From contig NZ_NFUT01000001.1 of NCBI RefSeq assembly GCF_002127215.1, positions 744,001 through 808,000 on the forward strand: DNA of 64,000 nucleotides, in the 5' to 3' direction. The position numbers and the translations under genes are program-made. Below, one piece after another: positions 9,640 through 17,759 of the stretch (its first letter is position 1; each line of letters opens with the position of its first letter). The notes under the pieces are model-generated. The model made no database searches. It was not told where the DNA came from and saw nothing but the letters and a program-made list of their open reading frames with translations. This stretch comes from Hydrogenophaga sp. IBVHS2. GTDB taxonomy: Bacteria; Pseudomonadota; Gammaproteobacteria; Burkholderiales; Burkholderiaceae_C.

Positions 9640-12078
9640 ATGAACGAGCCGTCGCCCCTGTTGCAAAGGTGCTTCAGCGAGGTGCTGGACGAGAGCCCGC
9701 GCCTGCTCGGCCGGTGTCTGGAGGCCATGGTGCAGGCCCTGATCGGCCCGCAGCAGCGCACGGCGGAGGTGCTGGTGGCCGATGGTTCGTCGGCCGCCTG
9801 GTCGGGGCTGATGCGGCACCGCACGGTCTGGGTGAAGGCCTATCCGGTCCGTCTGCGCGAGGCTTTCGAGCGCGGTGACGACGGTGCCGACTCCGCCACC
9901 ATTCCCCTGCAGACCGACTCGGCCCACCTCGCCCTGGTGGACGAGGCCGACTACAACGAGCAGATCGAATTCAAACGCATGCTGCAGCAGCTGCAGCCCC
10001 TGGTCGAGCAGGAGCTGGCGGCGCTGGATGCGCGCATGAGCTCGCTGGTGGGACTCACCACGGTGCATGCCGACCGCAATCCGCTGCGCCCCTCCGTGAT
10101 GGCCCGGGAGGTCTACCGCCTGATGCAGGGCAGCGAGCCGGACCGAGAAGTCCGCATGCGCTGGCTGCGCCAGCTGGCCGTCCCGCTGGGTGTCGAGCTC
10201 CGGCAGCTGTACGCCGATGTGGCCCTGCGGCTGCAGCAGGCCGATGTGCAGGAAGCCGGTTACCGGGTGCGCCTGGTCAGCGATCCGACCGGTCCCCGGG
10301 TTCCCGACACCCCCGACGATTCGCGCTACGGTCTGACCACCGAATGGTTCGATCTGCCGGGGGCCGAGCCGGCACCGGTCCCGGACGATGTGTCCGACGC
10401 CGGTTTCGGTCAGGCCGATCTGGCCCTGGCCCGCTCTCCGGTCGATCCCGAGGTGTACCACCGCTTCCTGGCCGAGCCGGCGGCCACGCCTGCGCCCGCG
10501 CTCACCGGGGAGTACCACCGGGCAGTGGAGCGCGCCTGGTCGGAGCTCCAGTCGTCCCTGGCGGCTTACCGGCACGACGAGGCGGCGCTGCTGGCCCAAC
10601 GACGCCAGCACGCCCACCTGCCCGCCGTGGATCGCCCGTCGCGGCAGGTCAGCACCGAGTCGCCCCTGATGCAGAGCGTCTGGGGCGAGTTTGCCAACCC
10701 CCACGTCCGGTCCCGGACCCTGCTCTCGCTCAAGCGGCAGGCGCGCCGTCAGGACCAGCCCATGGGGCTGGACGTGGTGCGGCTGCTGGTCAATCAGGTG
10801 GCGCGCGATCCCTTGCTGCTGGCACCGGTGCGGGAGGCCGTGATCGCGCTGGAGCCGGCGCTGCTCAAGCTGGCGGTGGACGATCCGCGTTACTTCGGGC
10901 AGGTGGACCACCCGGCGCGCCGTCTCATCGAGAGCGTGGCGCAGCGCAGCTTCCGCTTCAACGACGAGTTCGCCACCGACTTCCAGAGCTTCCTGCGTCC
11001 GGTGGCGCAGGGGTTCACCTCGCTGCTCGAGCGCGCGGAGGTGGAGCCCACCGACTTCGCGCAGGTGCTGTCCGCGCTGCAGGCCGGCTGGGCCCTGCTG
11101 GATGCCCGCGAGCACGAGCAGCGGGAGCGCAGCCTGCAGGCGGCGCGCCATGCCGAGGAGCGCCAGAACCTGGCCGATGCGGTGGTGCGCGAGCTCAGCC
11201 AGCGCCCCGACATCGATCACGCCCCGGCGTTTCTGGTCGAGTTCCTGTACGGCCCCTGGGCCCTGGTGATCGCGTCGGCGGCCCTCGAAAGCCCCGGCGT
11301 GCCCGATCCCCACTGGTACCGCAAGGTGGTGACCGACCTGATCTGGAGCATCCGGCGGGACGTCACCTTGCGCATGCCGGCCCGGCTGTTCGAGATCCTG
11401 CCCGGCATGCTCCAGACGCTGCGCAGCGGTCTGGCCCGGCTGGCACAGGACGGGGCGGCGCACCAGCCGTTCTTCGACACCCTGATGCGCCTGCATGAAC
11501 CGGTGCTGCGTCTGCGCCGGGCGCGGGTGCGTCGCACCCTGGGCGAAACCGCACCGCCCGACTACCCGGTGCTCACCGATGTGCTGCCACCGGCCAGCGC
11601 CGAGCAACGCCTGCCCCGACCCGCCGAGCAGCCCTGGCTGGCACCGGCCGAGCTGGCGGCCACCGGGTTCGAAGACACCCTGGCCCTGGAGCCGGTGCCC
11701 GGGGAGTCGCCCTGGACGGCACCCGTGGTGTCTGCCGCGCCGGCGGTCTCCGCGCCTGCGGCGGCGGTCCACACCGACACCGCCCGACTGGTCGAGGGGG
11801 AGTGGTTCGACCTGCTGTCCGGCGGCGAATGGCTGCGCGCCCAGCTGGTCTGGGCCAGCGCCCGGGGCACGCTCTTCATGTTCATCAGCCGGGGCGGGCG
11901 TTCGCACTCCATGACACGCCGGACCTGCGACCGCCTGCTGCGTGAACGCCACCTGCGGCCGGTGGGCCGGCGCGACGTGGTGCTGGAGGCCCTGCAGGCC
12001 GTCGCGGGGGAGCCGGTAGCGTCCGGCCATGAAGCGCCGGTGACGGCCGAGGTGGCCGATTCGCTCGAACGCCCCTAA
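9640..12078 (+). CDS. DUF1631 family protein, function unknown
   Basis: An 812-residue protein that I place in the DUF1631 family found in beta- and gammaproteobacteria. These proteins have sometimes been mislabelled as thymidine phosphorylase. It is soluble-looking and acidic, with no signal peptide or membrane segment. The most recognisable part is the C-terminal block from about residue 720: EGEWFDLLSGGEWLRAQLVW, then a run ending FMFISRGGR, SHSMTRR and LLRERHLRPV. The middle has DUF1631-style segments such as PLGLDVVRLL-like helices and RFNDEFATDFQSFL. A possible -10 (TATAAC, 9575-9580) lies 60 bases upstream. The downstream transporter begins 9 bases after its stop. Function is not known to me. 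Confidence 0.75.
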   Translation: MNEPSPLLQRCFSEVLDESPRLLGRCLEAMVQALIGPQQRTAEVLVADGSSAAWSGLMRHRTVWVKAYPVRLREAFERGDDGADSATIPLQTDSAHLALVDEADYNEQIEFKRMLQQLQPLVEQELAALDARMSSLVGLTTVHADRNPLRPSVMAREVYRLMQGSEPDREVRMRWLRQLAVPLGVELRQLYADVALRLQQADVQEAGYRVRLVSDPTGPRVPDTPDDSRYGLTTEWFDLPGAEPAPVPDDVSDAGFGQADLALARSPVDPEVYHRFLAEPAATPAPALTGEYHRAVERAWSELQSSLAAYRHDEAALLAQRRQHAHLPAVDRPSRQVSTESPLMQSVWGEFANPHVRSRTLLSLKRQARRQDQPMGLDVVRLLVNQVARDPLLLAPVREAVIALEPALLKLAVDDPRYFGQVDHPARRLIESVAQRSFRFNDEFATDFQSFLRPVAQGFTSLLERAEVEPTDFAQVLSALQAGWALLDAREHEQRERSLQAARHAEERQNLADAVVRELSQRPDIDHAPAFLVEFLYGPWALVIASAALESPGVPDPHWYRKVVTDLIWSIRRDVTLRMPARLFEILPGMLQTLRSGLARLAQDGAAHQPFFDTLMRLHEPVLRLRRARVRRTLGETAPPDYPVLTDVLPPASAEQRLPRPAEQPWLAPAELAATGFEDTLALEPVPGESPWTAPVVSAAPAVSAPAAAVHTDTARLVEGEWFDLLSGGEWLRAQLVWASARGTLFMFISRGGRSHSMTRRTCDRLLRERHLRPVGRRDVVLEALQAVAGEPVASGHEAPVTAEVADSLERP

Positions 12079-12087
12079 CATCGCGGG

Positions 12088-13329
12088 ATGTCCACCGCCA
12101 CCCTGACCGCCGACGCCCATCGGCAGGATCCGCCTCTGAACCCCGTTCCGCTCCGCCAGGACGCCGCCGTCATCGGTCTGGTGGGCCTGGCCCATGGCAC
12201 GTCCCATTTCTCCCACCTGTTGCTGGCGCCGCTGTTCCCGGTGTTCATCCGCGACTTCGGACTGTCGTTCTCGGACGTCGGTCTGCTCATGACCGTGTTC
12301 TTCATCATCTCCGGCGTGGGCCAGGCGCTGGCCGGATTCCTGGTCGACCGCGTGGGCGCGCGCCCCGTGCTGTTCGCCGCCATCAGCTGCTTTCTGGTGG
12401 CCTCGCTGGTGGCGTCCCAGGCCACCAGCTATGCCGGTCTGATGGCTGTTGCCATGCTGGCGGGACTGGGCAATGCTCCTTTTCACCCGGCGGACTTCAC
12501 CATCCTGAACCAGCGCGTGTCGCCTCAGCGGCTGGGCTACGCCTTCAGCGCCCATGGCCTGACCGGCAACCTGGGCTGGGCGCTGGCCCCGGCCTTCCTG
12601 GTGGGCATCACATCGCTGGCCGACTGGCGCACCGCCTACCTGGGCGCTGCCGTGCTGTATGTGGGCGTGCTGGCCCTGCTGTTCTGGCAGCGCGACAAGC
12701 TGCGCACCGAGGTCGTGCCGCGCAGCACGGCCGCCAGCCGGGCCGCCAGTGGCGGTGATCTGGCCTTCATGCGCCTGCCGGTGGTGTGGTGGTGCTTTGC
12801 CTTCTTCCTGCTCTCCACCATGACACTGGCGGTCATCCAGAGCTTTGCGCCCTCCATCATGAAAGCGGTGCACGGCGTGAGCGTCGAGGTGGCCACGCTC
12901 ACCGTCAGCGCCTACATGCTCTGCGGTGCGCTGGGCATGCTGGTGGGGGGCTTCGTGGCGGCGGCCAACCCCTTGTCGAGCGACCGCATCGTGGCCCTGG
13001 CCATGGCGGCCGGCGCGCTGCTGCTGCTGGTGTGTGCCACCGGCTGGCTGGGCGGGCAGGGCACGCTGGTGGCCCTGGCCATCACCGGGTTTGCGGTGGG
13101 TGTGGGCGGCCCGAGCCGCGACATGATGATCAAGAAGGCCACCCCCAAGGGCGCCACCGGCCGGGTGTACGGCACGGTCTATTCCGGCCTGGACCTGGGT
13201 TTTGCGCTGTCGCCGGCGCTCTTCGGCCTGCTGATGGACCGCGGCTGGTATGCCACCACCCTGGCCGGTGCTGCACTGGTGCTCGGGCTGTCGGTGGTGG
13301 CGGCCGTGGGTGTCGGGCGTCGCACCTGA
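12088..13329 (+). CDS. MFS transporter
   Basis: A 413-residue inner-membrane protein with about 12 hydrophobic segments and the major-facilitator loop pattern after helix 2 (GFLVDRVGARPVLF). The opening after a hydrophilic leader of about 28 residues, GLVGLAHGTSHFSHLLLAPLFP, resembles bacterial fosmidomycin-resistance/nitrate-type MFS proteins often annotated simply as MFS. Substrate cannot be read from sequence. The start has no Shine-Dalgarno, but TAACAT at 12076-12081 is spaced so that transcription would begin at or next to the ATG. It is followed by a separate start signal for the thiamine-diphosphate enzyme. Confidence 0.85.
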   Translation: MSTATLTADAHRQDPPLNPVPLRQDAAVIGLVGLAHGTSHFSHLLLAPLFPVFIRDFGLSFSDVGLLMTVFFIISGVGQALAGFLVDRVGARPVLFAAISCFLVASLVASQATSYAGLMAVAMLAGLGNAPFHPADFTILNQRVSPQRLGYAFSAHGLTGNLGWALAPAFLVGITSLADWRTAYLGAAVLYVGVLALLFWQRDKLRTEVVPRSTAASRAASGGDLAFMRLPVVWWCFAFFLLSTMTLAVIQSFAPSIMKAVHGVSVEVATLTVSAYMLCGALGMLVGGFVAAANPLSSDRIVALAMAAGALLLLVCATGWLGGQGTLVALAITGFAVGVGGPSRDMMIKKATPKGATGRVYGTVYSGLDLGFALSPALFGLLMDRGWYATTLAGAALVLGLSVVAAVGVGRRT

Positions 13330-13366
13330 GTCTGTCCTCGGGGCGCGCCTCGGCCAGAATCGGGGC

Positions 13367-15082
13367 ATGACGACACAACAGCTGGCCGGACACCTCATCG
13401 TCGAATGCCTGGTGGCCCAGGGCGTGACCCATGCCTTCGGTGTGCCGGGGGAGAGCTACCTGGCGGTGCTCGACGGCTTCCACCACCACCGCGACCACAT
13501 CCGCTTCATCACCAACCGGCAGGAAGGTGGTGCAGCCTTCATGGCAGAAGCCCAGGGCAAGCTCACCGGTCGACCCGGCGTGTGCTTCGTCACCCGGGGC
13601 CCGGGCGCCACCAATGCCTCCATCGGTGTGCACACCGCCTTCCAGGACAGCACGCCCATGGTGCTGTTCGTGGGCGACGTGGCCAGCGATGCCCGCGACC
13701 GGGAGGCTTTCCAGGAGCTGGACTACAGCCATTTCTTCGGACCCTCCACCCGCGGCATGGCCAAGCGGGTGGAGCGCATCGACGATCCCGAACGCATCCC
13801 CGAGTACATCGCCCGCGCCTTTGCCACCGCCCTGAACGGCCGGCCAGGACCGGTGGTGCTGGTGCTGCCCGAGGACATGCTCACCCGCACCGTGCAGGCC
13901 CGCCCGCTGCCCCGGGTGGAGCCGGTGCAGGCCTGGAGCGATCCGGGTGCCCTGCGCGAGCTGCGCACCCTGCTGCTGGCGGCCCGTCGTCCGCTGGTGC
14001 TGGCCGGCGGGGGTGGCTGGACGCCCCAGTCCGCCGCTGCGCTGCAGCGCTTCGCCGAGAACTGGCAGCTGCCGGTGGCCAACACCTTCCGGTTCCAGGA
14101 CACCTTCGACAACCACCACCCGCAGTACGCCGGCGACGTCGGTCTGGGCATCAACCCGGCGCTGGCCCGCCGCATCCGCGAGAGCGATCTGCTCATCGCC
14201 ATCGGGCCCCGTCTGGGGGAGTCCACCACCGGCGGCTACACGTTCATCGAGGCGCCGACACCGAACCAGAACCTGGTGCACATCCACGCCAGCGCCGAGG
14301 AGCTGCACCGGGTCTACCAGCCGGTGCTGGCCATCCAGTCCAGCATGAATGCCGCCGCCCGCAGCCTGGAGGTGCTGACCGCGCCACCGCAGCTGCCGTG
14401 GACGGCCTGGACCGAGGCCTGTCATGCCGATTACCTGGCCAACATCGACGTCGGCAACGGCGGCGTGAAGCTGCCCGGCCCGATCGACATGCCGGCGGTC
14501 ATCCATGCCGTGCAGCGCCTGCTGCCGGCTGATGCGGTGCTGACCAATGGCGCAGGCAACTTTGCCAGCTGGCTGCACCGGTTCTACCGCTACCCCGGTC
14601 TGGCGCGCGGACGCAAGACCCAGCTTGCGCCCACCAATGGCGCCATGGGCTACGGCGTGCCGGCGGGCATTGCCGCGTCCATCCTCACCGGACGCACCGT
14701 GTTCACCATCGCCGGCGATGGCGACTTCCTCATGAACGGTCAGGAGCTGGCCACGGCGGTGCAGCACGGCGCACGCACCATCGTGCTGGTGGTCAACAAC
14801 GGCAGCTACGGCACCATCCGCATGCACCAGGAGCGCGAGTACCCGGGGCATGTGAGCGGATCTTCGCTGGGCAATCCCGACTTCTGTGCGCTGGCCCGCG
14901 CCTACGGTTTTGCGGCCGAGCGGGTCGCGACCACGGACGAGGTCGAGCCCGCGCTGGCGCGTGCGCTGGCCCACAGCGGCGGGACCGTCATCGAACTCAT
15001 GCTCGATGCCGACGTCATCACCACCCGCGGCACGCTCTCGAGCATCCGCGAAGCCGCGCTGGCCCGTCTCGGCCAGGCATGA
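13367..15082 (+). CDS. Thiamine pyrophosphate-dependent enzyme, acetolactate-synthase-like
   Basis: A 571-residue protein with the three-domain architecture of the acetohydroxyacid synthase/pyruvate oxidase superfamily: PYR domain with the catalytic glutamate E53 in NRQEGG, a central domain, and a PP domain with the GDG...N metal-diphosphate motif (IAGDGDFLMN to VVNNGSYG). There is no regulatory subunit gene nearby and no FAD segment I can assert, so it is probably not the biosynthetic IlvB. Relatives include oxalyl-CoA, benzoylformate and sulfopyruvate-type decarboxylases. The reaction remains open. CAGAAT at 13355-13360 ends six bases before the ATG, which has no Shine-Dalgarno. Confidence 0.85.
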   Translation: MTTQQLAGHLIVECLVAQGVTHAFGVPGESYLAVLDGFHHHRDHIRFITNRQEGGAAFMAEAQGKLTGRPGVCFVTRGPGATNASIGVHTAFQDSTPMVLFVGDVASDARDREAFQELDYSHFFGPSTRGMAKRVERIDDPERIPEYIARAFATALNGRPGPVVLVLPEDMLTRTVQARPLPRVEPVQAWSDPGALRELRTLLLAARRPLVLAGGGGWTPQSAAALQRFAENWQLPVANTFRFQDTFDNHHPQYAGDVGLGINPALARRIRESDLLIAIGPRLGESTTGGYTFIEAPTPNQNLVHIHASAEELHRVYQPVLAIQSSMNAAARSLEVLTAPPQLPWTAWTEACHADYLANIDVGNGGVKLPGPIDMPAVIHAVQRLLPADAVLTNGAGNFASWLHRFYRYPGLARGRKTQLAPTNGAMGYGVPAGIAASILTGRTVFTIAGDGDFLMNGQELATAVQHGARTIVLVVNNGSYGTIRMHQEREYPGHVSGSSLGNPDFCALARAYGFAAERVATTDEVEPALARALAHSGGTVIELMLDADVITTRGTLSSIREAALARLGQA

Positions 15083-15107
15083 AAAAAGCCGGCGTGTGCC
15101 GGCTTTT
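15082..15107. terminator. Bidirectional intrinsic terminator
   Basis: AAAAAAGCCGGC, a GTGT loop, then GCCGGCTTTT. The stem is flanked by A's on the left and T's on the right, so it can end transcription from both converging genes (the thiamine-diphosphate enzyme and the SWIB gene). The six-base run is on the side serving the minus-strand gene. A second perfect palindrome, GGGTTGCTGCAGCAACCC, sits at 15119-15136 just after the SWIB stop and may add a second hairpin to that transcript. Confidence 0.85.
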
Positions 15108-15142
15108 GCAGGAGGGGTGGGTTGCTGCAGCAACCCGCCGCA

Positions 15143-15592
15143 TCACTTGAGGTGGTCGTTGACCAGCTTGGTCATCTCGAACATGGAAGCCTGGGCCTTC
15201 TTGAAGATTTCCTTCAGCTTGGCGTCGGCGTTGATCATGCGCTTGTTGACCTCGTCCTGCAGCTTGTTCTTCTTGATGTAGTCCCAGACCTTCTTGGTCA
15301 CTTCGGTGCGCGGCAGCGGGTTGCTGCCCACGATGGCGGCCAGGGCGGCGCTGGGGGTGAGGGCCTTCATGAAGGCGGCGTTGGGGGTGCGCTTCTTGGC
15401 CGGAGCGGCCTTCTTGGCGGCCGGGGCCTTCTTGGCCGGAGCGGCTTTTTTCGCCGGGGCTGCCTTCTTGGCGGGGGCGGCGGCTTTCTTGGCCGGAGCG
15501 GCCTTCTTCGCCGGTGCGGCGGCCTTCTTGGCCGGGGCCGCCTTCTTCGCGGGAGCGGCCTTCTTGGCCGGGGCTTTTTTCGCAGTTGCCAT
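15143..15592 (-). CDS. SWIB/MDM2 domain protein with histone H1-like AAKK repeats
   Basis: A 149-residue, very basic protein. The first 65 or so residues are reiterated A-P-A-K-K-A/A-A-A-P-A-K-K units like the tails of bacterial histone H1-like proteins, implying nonspecific DNA binding. Residues from about 70 form a SWIB domain (LTPSAALAAIVG, VWDYIKKNKLQD, RMINADAKLKEIF). Such fusions occur in Burkholderiales and chlamydiae and are thought to be nucleoid-associated. The start follows AGAAGGAA at normal spacing; an upstream in-frame extension is unconserved and lies beyond the promoter. It converges on the terminator at 15082. Exact function is unknown. Confidence 0.88.
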   Translation of the reverse strand: MATAKKAPAKKAAPAKKAAPAKKAAAPAKKAAPAKKAAAPAKKAAPAKKAAPAKKAPAAKKAAPAKKRTPNAAFMKALTPSAALAAIVGSNPLPRTEVTKKVWDYIKKNKLQDEVNKRMINADAKLKEIFKKAQASMFEMTKLVNDHLK

Positions 15593-15659
15593 GGTTGAAG
15601 TTCCTTCTAGAAGTGGACTTTGTCCCGGCGGAAAACGCGCTTTCACACCGGTGCTCCGC

Positions 15660-15688
15660 ATGCTAATGGAGTTGCAGGGGCAATCCAA
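15660..15688 (-). promoter_or_regulatory. Sigma-70 promoter of the SWIB gene
   Basis: On the minus strand, TTGGAT (15683-15688) and TAGCAT (15660-15665) are separated by 17 bases. The predicted start lies about 60 bases before the ATG, and the leader carries AAGGAA. The rest of the 249-base gap up to rraA holds a near-perfect inverted repeat, CGTGTTTTC/GAAAACGCG (15700-15722), of unknown role. Confidence 0.6.
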
Positions 15689-15841
15689 GGTGGCCAGCCC
15701 GTGTTTTCCCTCTGAAAACGCGTGTTTTTGGAGACGAAAACAACACTCCGTGGACGCTGCGCCCGCCCGGGCCAGTCGCTGCTGCGGATCGCCACCGCTT
15801 TGTCGCGAGAATCCGGGCTTCTTCTGACTGCAACACCCGCC

Positions 15842-16342
15842 ATGAACGACGCTCCATTCACCCCCACCTGCGACCTGTGCGACGCGCACAAGAACGACAC
15901 CACGGGAGCCTTCCGGGTGCTGCCACCGGTGTTCCACGACTACGGGGGACGGACCCGTTTTGCCGGCCCGGTGCACACGGTGCGGTGCTTCGAGGACAAC
16001 ACGCCGGTGAAGGCGGCGGTGGAGAGCGCCGGGCAGGGGCGGGTGCTGGTCGTCGATGGCGGTGGCTCGCTGCGCCGGGCGCTGATCGGCGGCAACCTGG
16101 CCGCCGCCGCCGCCCGCAACGGCTGGGCCGGCGTGGTGATCGACGGCTGTGCCCGCGACGTGGCGGAACTGGGCGCGTGCGACGTGGGCATTCGTGCCCT
16201 GGCGCTCATGCCGCTGCCCACCGAGCGGCGCACCGAAGGTCAGACCGGGGTGCCGGTGCAGATCCAGGGCGTGTGGGTGCGGCCGGGCGACTGGCTGTAC
16301 GCCGACGAGGACGGCATGGTGGTGGCCGACCGCGCCCTGTGA
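15842..16342 (+). CDS. rraA: RraA family protein (RNase E regulator / HMG aldolase fold)
   Basis: At 166 residues this matches RraA, a trimeric ring protein that binds RNase E in E. coli; related proteins are class II 4-hydroxy-4-methyl-2-oxoglutarate aldolases. Family motifs include TCDLCDAH at the start, VKAAVESAGQGRVLVVDGGG, the aldolase-type ALIGGNLAAAAARNGWAG, and IDGCARDV. The G-x-x-x-A-x-x-A..., D-G-x-x-R-D pattern that binds metal and substrate in the aldolases is present (DGCARD), so either activity is possible. The ATG start is clean, with the gene divergent from the SWIB gene and ending 4 bases before the convergent TSUP stop. Confidence 0.88.
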   Translation: MNDAPFTPTCDLCDAHKNDTTGAFRVLPPVFHDYGGRTRFAGPVHTVRCFEDNTPVKAAVESAGQGRVLVVDGGGSLRRALIGGNLAAAAARNGWAGVVIDGCARDVAELGACDVGIRALALMPLPTERRTEGQTGVPVQIQGVWVRPGDWLYADEDGMVVADRAL

Positions 16343-16346
16343 CGGC

Positions 16347-17162
16347 TCAGCCCGTCAGACCCTTGTAGAGCATGTAGGCCGCGAGCAGGTACAGGATGCC
16401 GGCGAAGGCCCGTTTGAGCGACTTCACCGGCAAGGCGTGCGCGGCCTTCACGCCCAGCGGGGCCATCAGCACGCTCATGCTGGCGATCACGATGAGCGCC
16501 GGCAGGTAGATGTAGCCCACCGAGGCCGGCGGCAGGTTGGTCACGCCCTGGCCGGCCACGATGTAGCCCAGCGCGTTGGCCAGTGCGATGGGAAAACCCA
16601 GCGCCGCGCTGGTGGCCACCGCGTTGTGGATGACCACGTTGCACCAGGTCATGAAGGGCACGCTGACGAAGCCGCCGCCGGCGCCCACCAGACCCGACAG
16701 GAATCCGATCACGCCACCGGCGCCCAGCAGGCCGGGCGTTCCGGGCAGGATGCGGGTGGGCTTGGGTTTCTTGTCGAGCAGCATCTGCGTGGCCGAGAAG
16801 CTCACGAAGGCCGCGAAGAACAGGGCCAGCCAGCTGCCCTTGAGCACGGCAAACACGCCCAGGCTGGCGATGGCGGCCCCCAGCACGATGCCGGGTGCCA
16901 GGCCCTTGACGATGTCCCAGCGCACCGCACCCCGCTTGTGGTGCGCGCGCACGCTGGAGACCGAGGTGAAGATGATGGTGGCCATGGAGGTGGCAATGGC
17001 CATCTTGACCGAGAGGTCGGGTGCCACGCCGCGTCCGGTCAGGATCAGCGTGATGAAGGGCACCATGAGCATGCCGCCTCCGATGCCCAGCAGTCCGGCC
17101 AGGAAGCCGGTGCCCAGGCCGAGCACGGCGAGTTCAGCGATCAGGAGGGGTTCGAGAGGCAT
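16347..17162 (-). CDS. Sulfite exporter TauE/SafE (TSUP) family permease
   Basis: A 271-residue inner-membrane protein with about eight hydrophobic segments. It has the duplicated glycine-rich motifs of the TSUP family (GFLAGLLGIGGGMLMVPF near the N-terminus and GFLSGLVGAGGGFVSVPFM in the second half). Members move sulfite, sulfoacetate, taurine products or other organosulfur anions, mostly outward; the substrate here is unknown. It starts within a few bases of the 3' end of the 6S RNA on the same strand, so it may be transcribed through from that gene. In many proteobacteria the gene after 6S RNA is a formyltetrahydrofolate cyclo-ligase, which is absent here. Confidence 0.85.
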   Translation of the reverse strand: MPLEPLLIAELAVLGLGTGFLAGLLGIGGGMLMVPFITLILTGRGVAPDLSVKMAIATSMATIIFTSVSSVRAHHKRGAVRWDIVKGLAPGIVLGAAIASLGVFAVLKGSWLALFFAAFVSFSATQMLLDKKPKPTRILPGTPGLLGAGGVIGFLSGLVGAGGGFVSVPFMTWCNVVIHNAVATSAALGFPIALANALGYIVAGQGVTNLPPASVGYIYLPALIVIASMSVLMAPLGVKAAHALPVKSLKRAFAGILYLLAAYMLYKGLTG

Positions 17163-17166
17163 GAAG

Positions 17167-17341
17167 GTGTCTGCAAGTGCCGCCAGGCCGGCATCCTGAA
17201 CCGGGGTTCAGGTGGGCGAGGGCAGCGAGGCTTCGGGTTCGTCTGACGCGAGACGCTCGCACCAGCCGCGCAATGTACCAAGCCCGTGCTCAATGAGCAT
17301 TGGTTGCAGGAACTATAAGGCCCGGCAGCACCGCAGACGAT
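17167..17341 (-). ncRNA. ssrS: 6S RNA
   Basis: The minus strand just after zapA folds as 6S RNA, which binds housekeeping RNA polymerase in stationary phase. The 5' arm GTCTGCGGTGCTGCCGGGC pairs with the 3' arm GCCTGGCGGCACTTGCAGAC to form the long closing stem. Before the 3' arm comes the hallmark hairpin CACCTGAACC-GG-like/GGTTCAGG (17195-17212), matching the E. coli 6S CCTTGAACC...GGTTCAAGG. Internal hairpins include TGCTCA-A-TGAGCA (17287-17299). A -10 element TACAAT (17346-17351) sets the 5' end near 17341. The zapA-ssrS neighbourhood is conserved in proteobacteria. End positions are estimated to within a few bases. Confidence 0.85.
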
Positions 17342-17381
17342 AGAGATTGTAGGGTGCGCGACACCGGATCAGACCGGTGTT

Positions 17382-17759
17382 TCAGATCAACCGACCGTCC
17401 TTGTCGAGCGTCTGGTCCAGGCGGCGCATCAGCTCTTCCACGCGGGCCTGGGTCTGGGGGTCGAGCGGATCCTGGTCGAAGGGACCCGGCTCGTGCGCCG
17501 GGGCGGTCTCGGTCTGTGCGAACGAGGAGGCCTGGAATTCGGCCTCCTTCTGCGACAGCTCGAAGGCCAGGTTGAGCGAGGCCAGCACCGCGATGCGGTC
17601 ACGCGCCTTGACCTTGCCGGCGTCGCGGATGCGGCACATGGCGGTGTCGACGCGTTCGACCGCGTCGAGCAGCGCCGACTCGCCGCCTTCGGGGCAGGCC
17701 AGCAGGTAGCTCTGGCCCATGATCTGGACCTCGATCTGCTTGGTGGCGGGCTTGTTCAT
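17382..17759 (-). CDS. zapA: Cell division protein ZapA
   Basis: A 125-residue protein that bundles FtsZ filaments at the Z-ring. The N-terminal half is the ZapA fold (IEVQIMGQSYLLACPEGGE, then LLDAVERVDTAM), followed by the helix RDRIAVLASLNLAFEL that forms the tetramer. A short acidic linker and a C-terminal coiled helix (ARVEELMRRLDQTLD) follow. The ATG lies in a four-base overlap with the upstream ZapB-like gene, so the two division proteins are translated together. The 6S RNA gene follows directly on the same strand. Confidence 0.93.
   Translation of the reverse strand: MNKPATKQIEVQIMGQSYLLACPEGGESALLDAVERVDTAMCRIRDAGKVKARDRIAVLASLNLAFELSQKEAEFQASSFAQTETAPAHEPGPFDQDPLDPQTQARVEELMRRLDQTLDKDGRLI

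Noticed and set aside
9604..13398. 1264-codon open frame on the minus strand opposite the DUF1631, MFS and start of the next gene
   Set aside because: It spans three genes on the other strand and shows low-complexity H/Q/G/R composition. It is a GC-rich shadow.
15400..15592. Short tandem DNA repeats that resemble an array
   Set aside because: They are the coding repeats of the AAKK tail, in frame and without spacers. Not a CRISPR array.
17195..17299. Inverted repeats before the TSUP gene as operators
   Set aside because: CCTGAACC/GGTTCAGG and TGCTCA-A-TGAGCA are hairpins of the 6S RNA lying there. A TATAGT hexamer in the same stretch is inside the RNA.
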